From contig JACRGZ010000112.1 of assembly GCA_016234155.1 (NCBI GenBank), forward strand, positions 1 through 16,079: a stretch of 16,079 bases of DNA. The letters run 5' to 3'. Numbering within the stretch: position 1 is the first letter of the stretch; every line of letters begins with the position of its first letter. This stretch comes from Nitrospirota bacterium. GTDB taxonomy: Bacteria; Nitrospirota; 9FT-COMBO-42-15; HDB-SIOI813. The notes beneath the pieces are model-generated. The model had not been told where the DNA came from, searched no databases, and worked only from the letters and a program-made list of their open reading frames with translations. Of the stretch, positions 7,265 through 15,480 are shown one piece after another. A program made the position numbers and the translations under genes.

Positions 7265-8683
7265 ATGTTCAAAAAAGTCTTAGTAGCAAACAGGGGCGAA
7301 ATTGCCCTCAGGATAATAAGGGCATGTAAGGAGCTTAACATCCCTACAGTTGCCATACACTCTGAGGCAGATGCCATCACCCTATATGTCAAAAAGGCCG
7401 ATGAGTCATGCCTTGTCGGCCCGGGGCCGGTGGCCGGCTATTTAAATATTTACAGGATCATAGACCTCGCCAAACAAAGGGGGGTTGACGCCATACATCC
7501 GGGATATGGTTTCCTTGCCGAGAATCCGGAGTTTGCGGAGGCCTGTGAGGAGAACGGGATTACGTTTATAGGACCATCCTCAGGGGCGATACGGGGTATG
7601 GGCGATAAGATTTTTGCAAGGCAATTAGTCAGGAAGGCCGGCGTCCCTATTGTTCCGGGAATAGAGCACAGCATCAGTTCTCTGAAAGAGGCTGAAGAAA
7701 TTGCCTCGGAAATTGGCTACCCGATCATGTTAAAGGCATCTGCCGGCGGCGGTGGAAGGGGGCTCCGCCTCTGCCGCACGCCGGAAGATCTTAAGAGAAC
7801 CTTTGAGATGGCTTGCTCCGAGGCCCGCAAGGCGTTTGGCAAGGATGATGTATATATAGAGAAATATATAGAGTCCCCGAGACACATAGAGTTCCAGATA
7901 CTGGCAGACAAATACGGGAACATTGTACACCTCGGAGAGCGTGACTGTTCAATCCAGAGGAGGCATCAGAAACTAATAGAGGTTGCACCATCACCCTTTC
8001 TTGACCCTGATCTCAGAAAAAGGATGGGTGATGCTGCAATTGCTGCAGCAAAGACCGTGGGTTATACCAATGCAGGCACTGTGGAATTCCTTGTTGATAA
8101 AAACAGGGATTTCTATTTTCTTGAGATGAATACACGTGTACAGGTAGAACATACCATCACTGAAGAGATTACCGGTATAGATATAGTAAAGGAGATGATC
8201 AGGATAGCTGAAGGAGAGAAACTCTCTTTCACCCAGGAGGAGATAGAGATAAGCGGGGCAGCAATTGAGTGCAGGATTAACGCAGAGGACCCGAGGAATA
8301 ATTTTCTGCCGACTACAGGGAGGATTACCGCATACTATTCACCGGGTGGTTTTGGCGTCAGGATAGACGGCAATGTATACAGGGGTTATGTGGTCCCGTC
8401 TTATTACGATTCCATGCTTGCCAAACTTACAGTCTGGGGAAGGACATGGGATGAGGTCGTCAGCAGGACGGCGAGGAGTCTCGATGAATTTGTTATCAGA
8501 GGGGTAAAGACAACCATACCTTTTTACAGGCAGATTATGAGGGACGAATATTTCCGCAGGGGGGAATTCAATACCCACTATATTGAAGAGAGGTTTGATG
8601 ATCTGATATACGAGGATGAGATGGACAGGTTAGACATGGTATTTGCCATTGCAACGGCAATTACCGCGCACTCTTACAGGTAA
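7265..8683 (+). CDS. pycA: Pyruvate carboxylase subunit A (biotin carboxylase)
   Basis: A 472-residue ATP-grasp enzyme that carboxylates the biotin carried by subunit B, using ATP and bicarbonate. The biotin-carboxylase N-domain motif KVLVANRGEIALRIIRAC is at residues 4-21. The glycine loop ASAGGGGRG follows Lys157. The catalytic segment EMNTRVQVEHTITE (287-300) includes Arg291 and Glu295. The ATG at 7265 has AAGGAAG 4 nt upstream; the in-frame extension to 7238 lies in a repeat. AccC of acetyl-CoA carboxylase is very similar, but the C-terminal extension past residue 450 and the adjacent pycB mark this as the pyruvate carboxylase subunit. Only 3 nt separate it from pycB. Confidence 0.93.
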   Translation: MFKKVLVANRGEIALRIIRACKELNIPTVAIHSEADAITLYVKKADESCLVGPGPVAGYLNIYRIIDLAKQRGVDAIHPGYGFLAENPEFAEACEENGITFIGPSSGAIRGMGDKIFARQLVRKAGVPIVPGIEHSISSLKEAEEIASEIGYPIMLKASAGGGGRGLRLCRTPEDLKRTFEMACSEARKAFGKDDVYIEKYIESPRHIEFQILADKYGNIVHLGERDCSIQRRHQKLIEVAPSPFLDPDLRKRMGDAAIAAAKTVGYTNAGTVEFLVDKNRDFYFLEMNTRVQVEHTITEEITGIDIVKEMIRIAEGEKLSFTQEEIEISGAAIECRINAEDPRNNFLPTTGRITAYYSPGGFGVRIDGNVYRGYVVPSYYDSMLAKLTVWGRTWDEVVSRTARSLDEFVIRGVKTTIPFYRQIMRDEYFRRGEFNTHYIEERFDDLIYEDEMDRLDMVFAIATAITAHSYR

Positions 8684-8686
8684 ACA

Positions 8687-10558
8687 TTGAAATTAAAGAA
8701 CCGCAAGATCAAGATCAATATCACTGACACTACACTGCGTGATGCACATCAGTCTTTACTGGCCACACGCCTGAGGACGGCCGATATGCTCCCGATTGCC
8801 AAAAAGATAGATCAGGCAGGTTACTGGTCTGTTGAGATGTGGGGTGGCGCCACATTCGACTCCAGCATGAGATACCTCAAGGAAGACCCGTGGGAGAGGA
8901 TACGGCTCTTAAAAGGGCACATGCCAAATACACCCTTTCAGATGCTCCTTCGCGGGCAGAACCTTGTCGGATACAAGCACTATGCAGACGATGTGGTCGA
9001 AAAGTTCGTTGAACGTGCCGTAGCCAACGGGATTAACATATTCAGGGTATTTGATGCCTTAAACGACTTCAGAAACATAAAGACGGCTGTTAAGGCAACT
9101 CTAAAGAACGGCGGAAAGGTAGAGGGTACGATCTGCTACACAATTAGTCCGGTTCATAACAATAACCTATTTGTAGGTTTGGGGAGGCGGCTGGAGGATA
9201 TGGGGTGTGATACAATATGTGTAAAAGATATGGCGGGTCTCCTCTCGCCATATGATGCATTTGACCTTATCAGTGAACTTAAAAAATCAGTCTCTGTCCC
9301 TATACACCTTCATACCCATGATACCAGCGGCATGTCGGTTGCCACATATCTGAAGGCCGTTGAGGCAGGTGTGGACATCGTAGATACCGCTGTCTCATCC
9401 CTCGCATCAGGCACGTCACAACCGCCTGTGGAGACCTTTGTCAACATACTGAGCCGTTTATCCAAATACATTGTTGACCTGAACATGGACATTATATCTG
9501 AAATATCGGATTATTTCAGAGAGATACGTAAAAAATATAAGATGTTTGAGAGTGAATATACCGGGGTTGACCCGAACGTGCTGATATATCAGATACCAGG
9601 CGGGATGACTTCAAACCTTGCCTCTCAGTTAAATGAACAACAGTCCCTAGGCAAGATGAAAGAGGTACTTCAGGAAGTGCCGAAGGTTCGTAAAGAATTC
9701 GGTTACCCGCCGCTTGTCACACCGATAAGCCAGATAATTGGCACACAGGCGGCCCTCAATGTTGTAACAGGTGAGCGATATAAGGTTATCACTACAGAGA
9801 CCAGGAATTACCTTAAGGGTCTCTACGGAAAACCTCCCGCGCCTATAAATGAAGAGGTGAGGAAAAAGGTGATCGGTGATGAGGAGTTCATAGAACAGAG
9901 GCCGGCTGACCTTCTTGAACCTGAGATGGAAAAACTTACCGATGAACTTGGCGGCAGGGCAAAGAATACAGATGATGTCTTGCTATACGCACTATTTCCA
10001 AAGGTGGCGCTTGACTTCCTTGAGGCAAGAGAAAAAGGGATAACAACAGAAGAGTTATTTACCCAGGGGTCAGGAACAGTGCCTGAAATCAAGGATGAGG
10101 CAACAATATCTCACCTTGCGCCAAGCGAGTTTAACATAAAGTTACACGGCGAGACTTATCATGTAAAAGTAGGCGGAATGGGACATCCGGGAGAAGGGGG
10201 GAGGCCATACTTTATTTATGTTGACGACCAACTCGAGGAGATACTTGTAGAGTCACTGGTTGAAGTTGTTACGAGTGTCTCCGGCGTAATTGATGCAGGG
10301 GCTACAGGGCATTCAATAAGGCCAAAGGCCAGGGAAGAGGGGGACGTGACAACACCTATGCCCGGGACCGTTGTCAGGATAAAGGTAAAGGCAGGGGATA
10401 AGGTCGAGGCAGGAGACACAGTCCTGATTGTCGAGGCTATGAAGATGGAGCATGAAGTACATACGTCAATATCTGGTGTGGTTGAGAAAATATACGTCTC
10501 TGAAGGAGACAGCGTAAATCCTGATGAGGTGCTGGTAGAGGTAAATTCTAAATCCTAA
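8687..10558 (+). CDS. pycB: Pyruvate carboxylase subunit B (carboxyltransferase plus biotin carrier)
   Basis: A 623-residue protein that transfers the carboxyl group from biotin to pyruvate, giving oxaloacetate. The carboxyltransferase TIM barrel (about 10-300) shows DTTLRDAHQSL with metal ligand Asp14, the carbamylated-lysine site Lys180 in CVKDMAGL, and metal ligands His209 and His211 in HLHTHDTSGM. A conserved C-terminal domain leads to the biotin carrier (about 550-623), with biotinyl-lysine Lys586 in EAMKMEH. The start is TTG at 8687, 3 nt after the pycA stop; no other in-frame start keeps the DTTLRDA motif, so coupling is likely. Oxaloacetate decarboxylase alpha (OadA) is the same family. 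PycB is favoured because a partner A subunit is adjacent and no membrane beta/gamma subunits are present. The stop codon lies inside a palindrome. Confidence 0.93.
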   Translation: MKLKNRKIKINITDTTLRDAHQSLLATRLRTADMLPIAKKIDQAGYWSVEMWGGATFDSSMRYLKEDPWERIRLLKGHMPNTPFQMLLRGQNLVGYKHYADDVVEKFVERAVANGINIFRVFDALNDFRNIKTAVKATLKNGGKVEGTICYTISPVHNNNLFVGLGRRLEDMGCDTICVKDMAGLLSPYDAFDLISELKKSVSVPIHLHTHDTSGMSVATYLKAVEAGVDIVDTAVSSLASGTSQPPVETFVNILSRLSKYIVDLNMDIISEISDYFREIRKKYKMFESEYTGVDPNVLIYQIPGGMTSNLASQLNEQQSLGKMKEVLQEVPKVRKEFGYPPLVTPISQIIGTQAALNVVTGERYKVITTETRNYLKGLYGKPPAPINEEVRKKVIGDEEFIEQRPADLLEPEMEKLTDELGGRAKNTDDVLLYALFPKVALDFLEAREKGITTEELFTQGSGTVPEIKDEATISHLAPSEFNIKLHGETYHVKVGGMGHPGEGGRPYFIYVDDQLEEILVESLVEVVTSVSGVIDAGATGHSIRPKAREEGDVTTPMPGTVVRIKVKAGDKVEAGDTVLIVEAMKMEHEVHTSISGVVEKIYVSEGDSVNPDEVLVEVNSKS

Positions 10559-10735
10559 GCACTAAATCCTAAACAATATCAAATGACCAAAATTCAAAAT
10601 TATGAAGTAAGGGGTCAAGGGGTCAAGGGGTCGAGTGAAAACCTAAAAATAACACTTGACCCCTTGACCCCTCGAATCCTTGAACCCTTATTTTATGGAT
10701 TTTGGATTTGTTTAGGATTTAGAAATTAGGATTTA
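10549..10735. repeat. Nested inverted repeat (concentric palindrome) between pycB and protease gene
   Basis: The outermost arms (10549-10576 and 10708-10735) pair at 25 of 28 positions. Inside them, CAAAAT-type blocks pair, and GGGGTCAAGGGGTCAAGGGG at 10611-10630 faces its inverted copy near 10653-10673. The central loop is a short A-rich stretch near 10638-10652. The left arm contains the pycB stop codon. The right arm ends 9 nt before the ATG of the M50 protease and includes its AGGA ribosome-binding site. The whole 187 bp is palindromic with some indels. Confidence 0.85.
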
Positions 10736-10744
10736 GGATTTTAT

Positions 10745-11434
10745 ATGCAGATAGATATACATACAATCCTGCAAGGCATCGCCATAATGGCAATCCCTGT
10801 AGTCCTGGCAATAACCCTGCACGAGGTGGCACATGGCTGGGTGGCATATAAATTAGGTGACCCCACCGCCAAACATCAGGGGAGGCTTACACTAAACCCT
10901 TTAGCTCATGTAGACCCTTTCGGGACAATACTCCTCCCTCTTATAAGCTACATATTTGCAGGATTCATCATAGGCTCTGCAAAACCTGTCCCTGTAAACT
11001 TCCACAAATTAAGGAACCCCAAGAGGGATATGATATGGGTAGCAGCAGCAGGGCCCGGGGTAAACATCGCAATGGCATTAATATGCGGCATCCTCTTTCA
11101 GTTATTGCTGCCGCTCACCCTGCAGGTTTCATCCGGATCCGGCCTCTTATCTATAATCCTTGTACCTCTCATACTAATGCTAAAGGAAGGGATTAAGTGG
11201 AATGTGGTCCTGGCTATATTCAATCTAATACCTGTACCACCATTAGACGGGAGCAGGATATTAGCCGGTGTTCTCCCTTACAGACAGGCAGAATTTCTCG
11301 GGAGGATAGAACCATACGGGCTTTTGATAGTCACATTCCTTGTATTCTTAAACCCATTTGGGTTTATGACCCATATAATATGGCCAATAATGGGCATATT
11401 GACGAGGTTATTCGCGGGGATACCGGTATTTTAA
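10745..11434 (+). CDS. M50/site-2-type intramembrane zinc metalloprotease
   Basis: A 229-residue multi-pass membrane protein of the rhomboid-unrelated M50 (site-2 protease) family, which cleaves substrates within the membrane. The zinc-binding motif HEVAH (His26, Glu27, His30) is in the first helix, and the third ligand Asp168 is in NLIPVPPLDG (160-169). About six hydrophobic segments are visible. No PDZ domain is present, as in the short subgroup that often sits near trpS in Deltaproteobacteria-like genomes (from memory). The ATG at 10745 is preceded by a weak AGGA inside a repeat arm. Its substrate is unknown; anti-sigma-factor processing is common for the family but not shown here. Confidence 0.92.
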   Translation: MQIDIHTILQGIAIMAIPVVLAITLHEVAHGWVAYKLGDPTAKHQGRLTLNPLAHVDPFGTILLPLISYIFAGFIIGSAKPVPVNFHKLRNPKRDMIWVAAAGPGVNIAMALICGILFQLLLPLTLQVSSGSGLLSIILVPLILMLKEGIKWNVVLAIFNLIPVPPLDGSRILAGVLPYRQAEFLGRIEPYGLLIVTFLVFLNPFGFMTHIIWPIMGILTRLFAGIPVF

Positions 11435-11499
11435 AATGCAAATATCAAAATGCAAAATGATAGAGTAAAATTCAAAATTAAATTCTTTTTGCATTTTAA
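11431..11499. repeat. AT-rich inverted repeat starting at the protease stop codon
   Basis: Perfect 12-nt arms (11431-11442 and 11488-11499) of the AAAATGCAAA type. Another copy of TCAAAATGCAAAA lies at 11445-11457, and related CAAAAT/ATTTTG blocks continue to about 11680. The left arm includes the stop codon of the protease gene. It forms the outer shell of the nested palindromes up to trpS. Confidence 0.7.
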
Positions 11500-11532
11500 A
11501 TTACATTTTGAGGTTCTTGAAAAAGTGCCCAT

Positions 11533-11623
11533 TTTGTCATTCCCGCAGGGATTCTTAGCGGGAATCTGGTTCTAAGTGCTTGAAAAAACCATATCCCCGA
11601 TAGAGGAATTCGGGGATGACAAA
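11533..11623. repeat. GTCATTCCCG-type palindromic repeat
   Basis: The ends TTTGTCAT (11533-11540) and ATGACAAA (11616-11623) are inverted copies. Each half contains its own hairpin: CCCGC/GCGGG near 11542-11562 and CCCCG/CGGGG near 11595-11615. This is the widespread 'GTCATTCCCGC...GCGGGAATC' class of intergenic repeat. Less perfect flanking blocks (GAGGTTCTTGAAAAA and its counterpart near 11625-11645) extend the dyad outward on both sides. Confidence 0.7.
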
Positions 11624-11688
11624 CAGTTTTGCAAGCGCCTCATTTTGATATTTGATTTTTGAATTTTGATTTATTGTGGGAGGAGGAG

Positions 11689-12672
11689 ATGACAAAGGGA
11701 CGCGTACTCAGCGGCATGAGGCCAAGCGGCAAGCTGCACCTTGGAAATTTCAGCGGCGCCCTTGAAAACTGGAAAAGACTGCAGGAAGAGTATGAATCAT
11801 TTTTCTTTGTAGCCGACTGGCACGCCCTGTCAACAGATTACGCGAAGACCGCCAACCTCAGAGATTATATATATCAGATGCTCGTAGATTGGCTTTCGGC
11901 AGGATTAAACCCGGAGAAGTGCACCATATTCATACAGTCCCATGTGCCTGAACATGCGGAACTTCACATACTCTTTTCAATGATTACGCCTATACCATGG
12001 CTCGAGAGAGTTCCAACATATAAGGAACAACAGCAGGAGCTGAAAGACAGGGACCTCTCCACATACGGCTTCCTTGGCTATCCATTACTGCAGGCTGCAG
12101 ACATCTTAGTCTATAAAGCGGATTTTGTCCCTGTAGGCATAGACCAGCTTCCGCACCTCGAGCTGACAAGGGAAGTGGCGAGACGGTTTAACTTCCTCTA
12201 TAAAGAGGTGTTTCCTGAACCCCAGCCCCTTCTTACAGACTTCCCGAAGATCCCCGGCACAGACGGGAGGAAGATGAGCAAGAGCTATAACAATGCGATC
12301 TACTTAGCTGATACCCGTGAGGAGGTATGGGAAAAACTGAGGACAATGGTGACGGACCCGAAGCGCATAAGACGGACAGACCCGGGAGACCCCGAAGTAT
12401 GCCCGGTGTTCAGCCTTCACAGGGTATACTCCTCGCAAGAAATAATCCAGCAGGTAGACGGCGGATGCAGGACAGCAGGTATAGGCTGCATCGAGTGCAA
12501 AAAATGGCTGAACAACGCACTGACAGAGAAGTTAGACCCCATCCGGGACAAGCGCTCTCAATTAATCAATAACTCCAGCATGGTAAAGGGGGTCGTTGAG
12601 TCAGGTGCAAAGAAGGCAAGAGAAGTGGCATCGTCTGTGCTTGAGGAGGCAAGGGCGGCTATAGGATTATGA
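11689..12672 (+). CDS. trpS: Tryptophanyl-tRNA synthetase, probable Fe-S-cluster type
   Basis: A 327-residue class Ic aminoacyl-tRNA synthetase that charges tRNA-Trp. The HIGH-type motif is GKLHLGN near residues 14-20 and the KMSKS loop is at 195-199. The ATG at 11689 follows a GGAGGAGGAG purine tract; the extension to 11659 lacks homology. Four cysteines (238, 260, 267 and 270) form C-x21-C-x6-C-x2-C, encoded at 12400-12498. This closely resembles the [4Fe-4S] motif I recall for Thermotoga maritima TrpRS (C-x22-C-x6-C-x2-C), near the anticodon-binding region. The M50 protease lies upstream after a repeat-filled gap. The downstream kinase gene is convergent, with a 70-nt gap and no obvious terminator. 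Confidence 0.96.
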   Translation: MTKGRVLSGMRPSGKLHLGNFSGALENWKRLQEEYESFFFVADWHALSTDYAKTANLRDYIYQMLVDWLSAGLNPEKCTIFIQSHVPEHAELHILFSMITPIPWLERVPTYKEQQQELKDRDLSTYGFLGYPLLQAADILVYKADFVPVGIDQLPHLELTREVARRFNFLYKEVFPEPQPLLTDFPKIPGTDGRKMSKSYNNAIYLADTREEVWEKLRTMVTDPKRIRRTDPGDPEVCPVFSLHRVYSSQEIIQQVDGGCRTAGIGCIECKKWLNNALTEKLDPIRDKRSQLINNSSMVKGVVESGAKKAREVASSVLEEARAAIGL

Positions 12673-12742
12673 TTGCAGGAGTTCAATGGATTCATCCTTT
12701 GCCTTTGCAAATGACTCAATCCTCTCTATGGAGACAACAGGG

Positions 12743-15391
12743 TTACGAGCTTTGCCCGGCAGATAGCGGCAGGCTTATTATAAATGTACTCCCCCTTCCC
12801 TCTGTGGATCCTATTTCTATCCTCCCCCCATGCGCCTCTATTATCCTCCTTGTGAGTGTAAGCCCCAACCCCAAACCGTGTATCTTTGTAGTATAGAAGG
12901 GCTCAAAGATACTCTTTCTTATCTCCTCGGGAATTCCCATTCCAGTATCCGATATCCTCATCAATGCATTGGGTTTACCATCCGTATCTTTAATCATATT
13001 CTCTATGGTAAGTGTTCCCCCTTCCGGCATTGCCTGGAGTGCATTGCTGATTAGATTGATCAGCGCCTGCTTTATCTGGAAAGGATCCACGTTGACCTCA
13101 GGCATATTGGAGGAAAGTCTGATGTCCATTCTTATACTGCTTTCAATAAGGGAATTATAGTAAAGGGAGATAATATCATTTATTATCTCATTCAGGTTAA
13201 CAGGTTTAAGAACAGGTTTTATCTCTTTCGTGAAATAGAGGATATTGTGGAGGAGTCCTTCAAGCCTCTTTATCTCCTTCACTATTATATCGGCATACTG
13301 TTTCAGGGGTGATTCATCTTCAAGCCGTTTATATATCAGGCCGGCAAAACCTCCTATAGGGACAAGCGGATTCCGAATCTCATGGGCTATAGTAGACGAC
13401 ATCTTCCCTACAAGGGCAAACTTCTCTGACTGCACAAGCTCTGCCTGGAGTCTTTTCACCTCAGTTACATCCCTTACAAAGGCCCTCGTTTTTATAAATT
13501 GATTGGTTATTGGATGATAAAAGGCCGTTGCAGATATCTCTACATCTATCTTCCTCCCGTCTTTTGCAATAAATTGTGTCTCAACCTTACTACTGCCTTC
13601 TTTAATAACCCTCTCTATATGTCCTTTCACCCTCTCTTTATATTCATCCGGCACAATATCCTCTAATTTCTTGTTAAGCATTTCCTCAAGTGTGTATCCG
13701 AGGGTATTCAACTCGGTCTTATTAACACCAACAAAATATCTGTCATCATTAACTGAGTGTATCATCTCAGGGGAATTTTCTATAAGGTCTTTATACCTTT
13801 CTTCAGAGGCCTGAAGCTCCGCCTGAAGTCTCTTCATCTCTGTTATATCCCGTGCTATAAAGATAACCCCAAGATATTCCGGTCCATGCATGATAGGTGA
13901 GAAGTTGATAAAAATAGTCTTTTCCCCTGACTTTATCTCTGAGCTATAAGATTTTAACCTCCCTTCCCGCATATCGTTAATCAACCGGAGGGCCTTTTCA
14001 TGAGATTCGGCTGAGTGTGCATCTTTAAAGTCCCTGCCGAGCCACTCATCTCTTTTGATACCGAATATTTGCTCAGCAGTATCATTAAGGAAGGTGACCT
14101 TATTGTCTTGATCAGCGAAGACGACCCCATCTGCTATCCCGCCCAGCATCGCCTCAAGATGGGCCTTGCTCTCCTTTAGCTCAACTGTCCTCTTATCAAC
14201 CATAGATTCAAGGCTCTGGGATATCTTTTCAAGTTCTGTGGTCCTCTCTTTTATCTTCTCTTCAAGATCATAGTAAAACCCTTTAAGCGACTCACCCATC
14301 CTGTTAAAGCCCTTAGCAAGGGACTCGAGCTCGTCACCTGTATGGATATTGATTTTGTAATCAAGGGCGCCCTTTCCTACACTGTCTATACCGTCATGGA
14401 TGAGATTCACAGGCTGTATAAAGAGCTTACGCACTATGAAGAAAGCGAGAATAGAGATGATTAAGACTATGGCAGACTCAAAAAGGAATAACTTAAGGAT
14501 AAGTCTATTTACAGGGACAAATGTCTCCTTGGGATCCTGACGTATAAATATATACCACTTATGGCCATTGAGACTTTCAGCGCCGATCGAGTTGATAAAC
14601 ATTACCGGACTGAATCCTACGATTGAATTCCTCCCTCCATGGGCATCGTCTGCAGCAATGGCCCAGCCGCTTTTATTGCCTGTTATCAGGTTGGTTATCA
14701 GATTGATTAGGGGTTGATTCATGGAATGTTTTACAAGAGGTAAGAGCGGACATACAAGCGGGGTTCCTTCTGAGTTGAGAAGCATTCCATGCCCTGTTTC
14801 ACCAAAATTCATCTCTTTAACAAAGCTAAAAAAGGCATCTGCATTTAAAATATTCCTGATAGCTCCCACAACCAAGTCTGTTTCCGGATCTAAAACAGGG
14901 ATAGCTATATCGAAGGCCCTGCCGCCTGATAATTTGTCAGGATATATGTCACTTACATATATCTTCCCCTTGCCCCCAGCGTAGGTTATCTTCCACCATG
15001 GCTCATCAGACTGATCTAAATTATAACCGGAGGGCAAATTACCCTTAGCTATAATTCTCCCCTTTTTATTCACTATAAACAGGCCAAGTGGTTTTTTCTC
15101 TTCTGCAAAATCGAGGTAGTATTTAAAATATACCTCTATGGCCTCACCTTTATCCTCCTTTATACCCCGGATGACATCTTTATTTCCGGCTAAATACCGG
15201 AATATAGTAATCTCATCCTTTACCTTTAAAGCAATCCTCTCTGAACCCTTTTTTGCTGACTCTTCAAAATCACTTCCTATCGAATCTGTAAGGATATTTT
15301 TCACCTGATAGTAGGTTACAGAGAGACTCGCCAGGAGGGCAATTAACCCGATAATCAGAATGGCTATAGTTACCTTTTTCTGTATACCCAT
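12743..15391 (-). CDS. Membrane-bound sensor histidine kinase (dCache-HAMP-PAS-PAS-HisKA-HATPase)
   Basis: An 882-residue two-component sensor. TM1 spans about 7-29 and TM2 about 298-322, enclosing a periplasmic sensor of roughly 265 residues that looks like a double Cache domain. HAMP (323-375) and a coiled coil (375-410) follow. PAS domains lie at about 408-518 and 527-645, each preceded or followed by helix sequence such as EVKRLQAEL. HisKA has the phosphorylation site His670 in AHEIRNPL. The ATPase domain shows the N box LINLISNALQAMPEGG, DTGMGI, FEPFYTTK and GLGLGL. No response regulator is adjacent, so it is an orphan here. The ATG at 15389-15391 is preceded closely by a promoter and lacks a clear Shine-Dalgarno. 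Ligand unknown. Confidence 0.95.
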   Translation of the reverse strand: MGIQKKVTIAILIIGLIALLASLSVTYYQVKNILTDSIGSDFEESAKKGSERIALKVKDEITIFRYLAGNKDVIRGIKEDKGEAIEVYFKYYLDFAEEKKPLGLFIVNKKGRIIAKGNLPSGYNLDQSDEPWWKITYAGGKGKIYVSDIYPDKLSGGRAFDIAIPVLDPETDLVVGAIRNILNADAFFSFVKEMNFGETGHGMLLNSEGTPLVCPLLPLVKHSMNQPLINLITNLITGNKSGWAIAADDAHGGRNSIVGFSPVMFINSIGAESLNGHKWYIFIRQDPKETFVPVNRLILKLFLFESAIVLIISILAFFIVRKLFIQPVNLIHDGIDSVGKGALDYKINIHTGDELESLAKGFNRMGESLKGFYYDLEEKIKERTTELEKISQSLESMVDKRTVELKESKAHLEAMLGGIADGVVFADQDNKVTFLNDTAEQIFGIKRDEWLGRDFKDAHSAESHEKALRLINDMREGRLKSYSSEIKSGEKTIFINFSPIMHGPEYLGVIFIARDITEMKRLQAELQASEERYKDLIENSPEMIHSVNDDRYFVGVNKTELNTLGYTLEEMLNKKLEDIVPDEYKERVKGHIERVIKEGSSKVETQFIAKDGRKIDVEISATAFYHPITNQFIKTRAFVRDVTEVKRLQAELVQSEKFALVGKMSSTIAHEIRNPLVPIGGFAGLIYKRLEDESPLKQYADIIVKEIKRLEGLLHNILYFTKEIKPVLKPVNLNEIINDIISLYYNSLIESSIRMDIRLSSNMPEVNVDPFQIKQALINLISNALQAMPEGGTLTIENMIKDTDGKPNALMRISDTGMGIPEEIRKSIFEPFYTTKIHGLGLGLTLTRRIIEAHGGRIEIGSTEGRGSTFIISLPLSAGQSS

Positions 15392-15397
15392 ATGGAC

Positions 15398-15427
15398 AGT
15401 ATAATCCTGTCAATTGCGTAAGGTCAA
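15398..15427 (-). promoter_or_regulatory. Predicted sigma-70 promoter of the histidine kinase gene
   Basis: Reading the minus strand, TTGACC (15422-15427) and TATACT (15398-15403) are separated by 18 nt. Both are strong matches. The expected start site is around 15391, which is the first base of the kinase ATG, so the transcript may be leaderless. Two dyads overlap it: GACAG/CTGTC (15395-15411) around the -10, and TGCGT/ACGCA (15415-15436) around the -35. Either could be an operator. Confidence 0.5.
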
Positions 15428-15444
15428 CATAACGCAGGGTAAGT

Positions 15445-15473
15445 TTGAAGTATTACGCCGTCTGTGCTATATA
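15445..15473 (+). promoter_or_regulatory. Predicted sigma-70 promoter of the A/V-ATPase genes
   Basis: TTGAAG (15445-15450) and TATATA (15468-15473) are spaced by 17 nt on the plus strand, with the start site expected near 15480. The first in-frame ATG is at 15481. The two divergent promoters occupy a common 50-bp region, which suggests shared control with the kinase gene. Confidence 0.4.
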
Positions 15474-15480
15474 TTTGCAT

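Noticed and set aside
10605..10680. CRISPR-like array of GGGGTCAA units
   Set aside because: The units are 8-bp tandem copies without spacers and belong to the palindrome.
12673..12742. Bidirectional terminator between trpS and the kinase gene
   Set aside because: I found only a very short TTGC/GCAA dyad and no U-run on either strand.
15445..15480. TTG start for the ATPase H-like gene
   Set aside because: The TTG coincides with a good -35 hexamer, and the added residues do not look like the coiled-coil family. It remains possible because AGGG precedes it.
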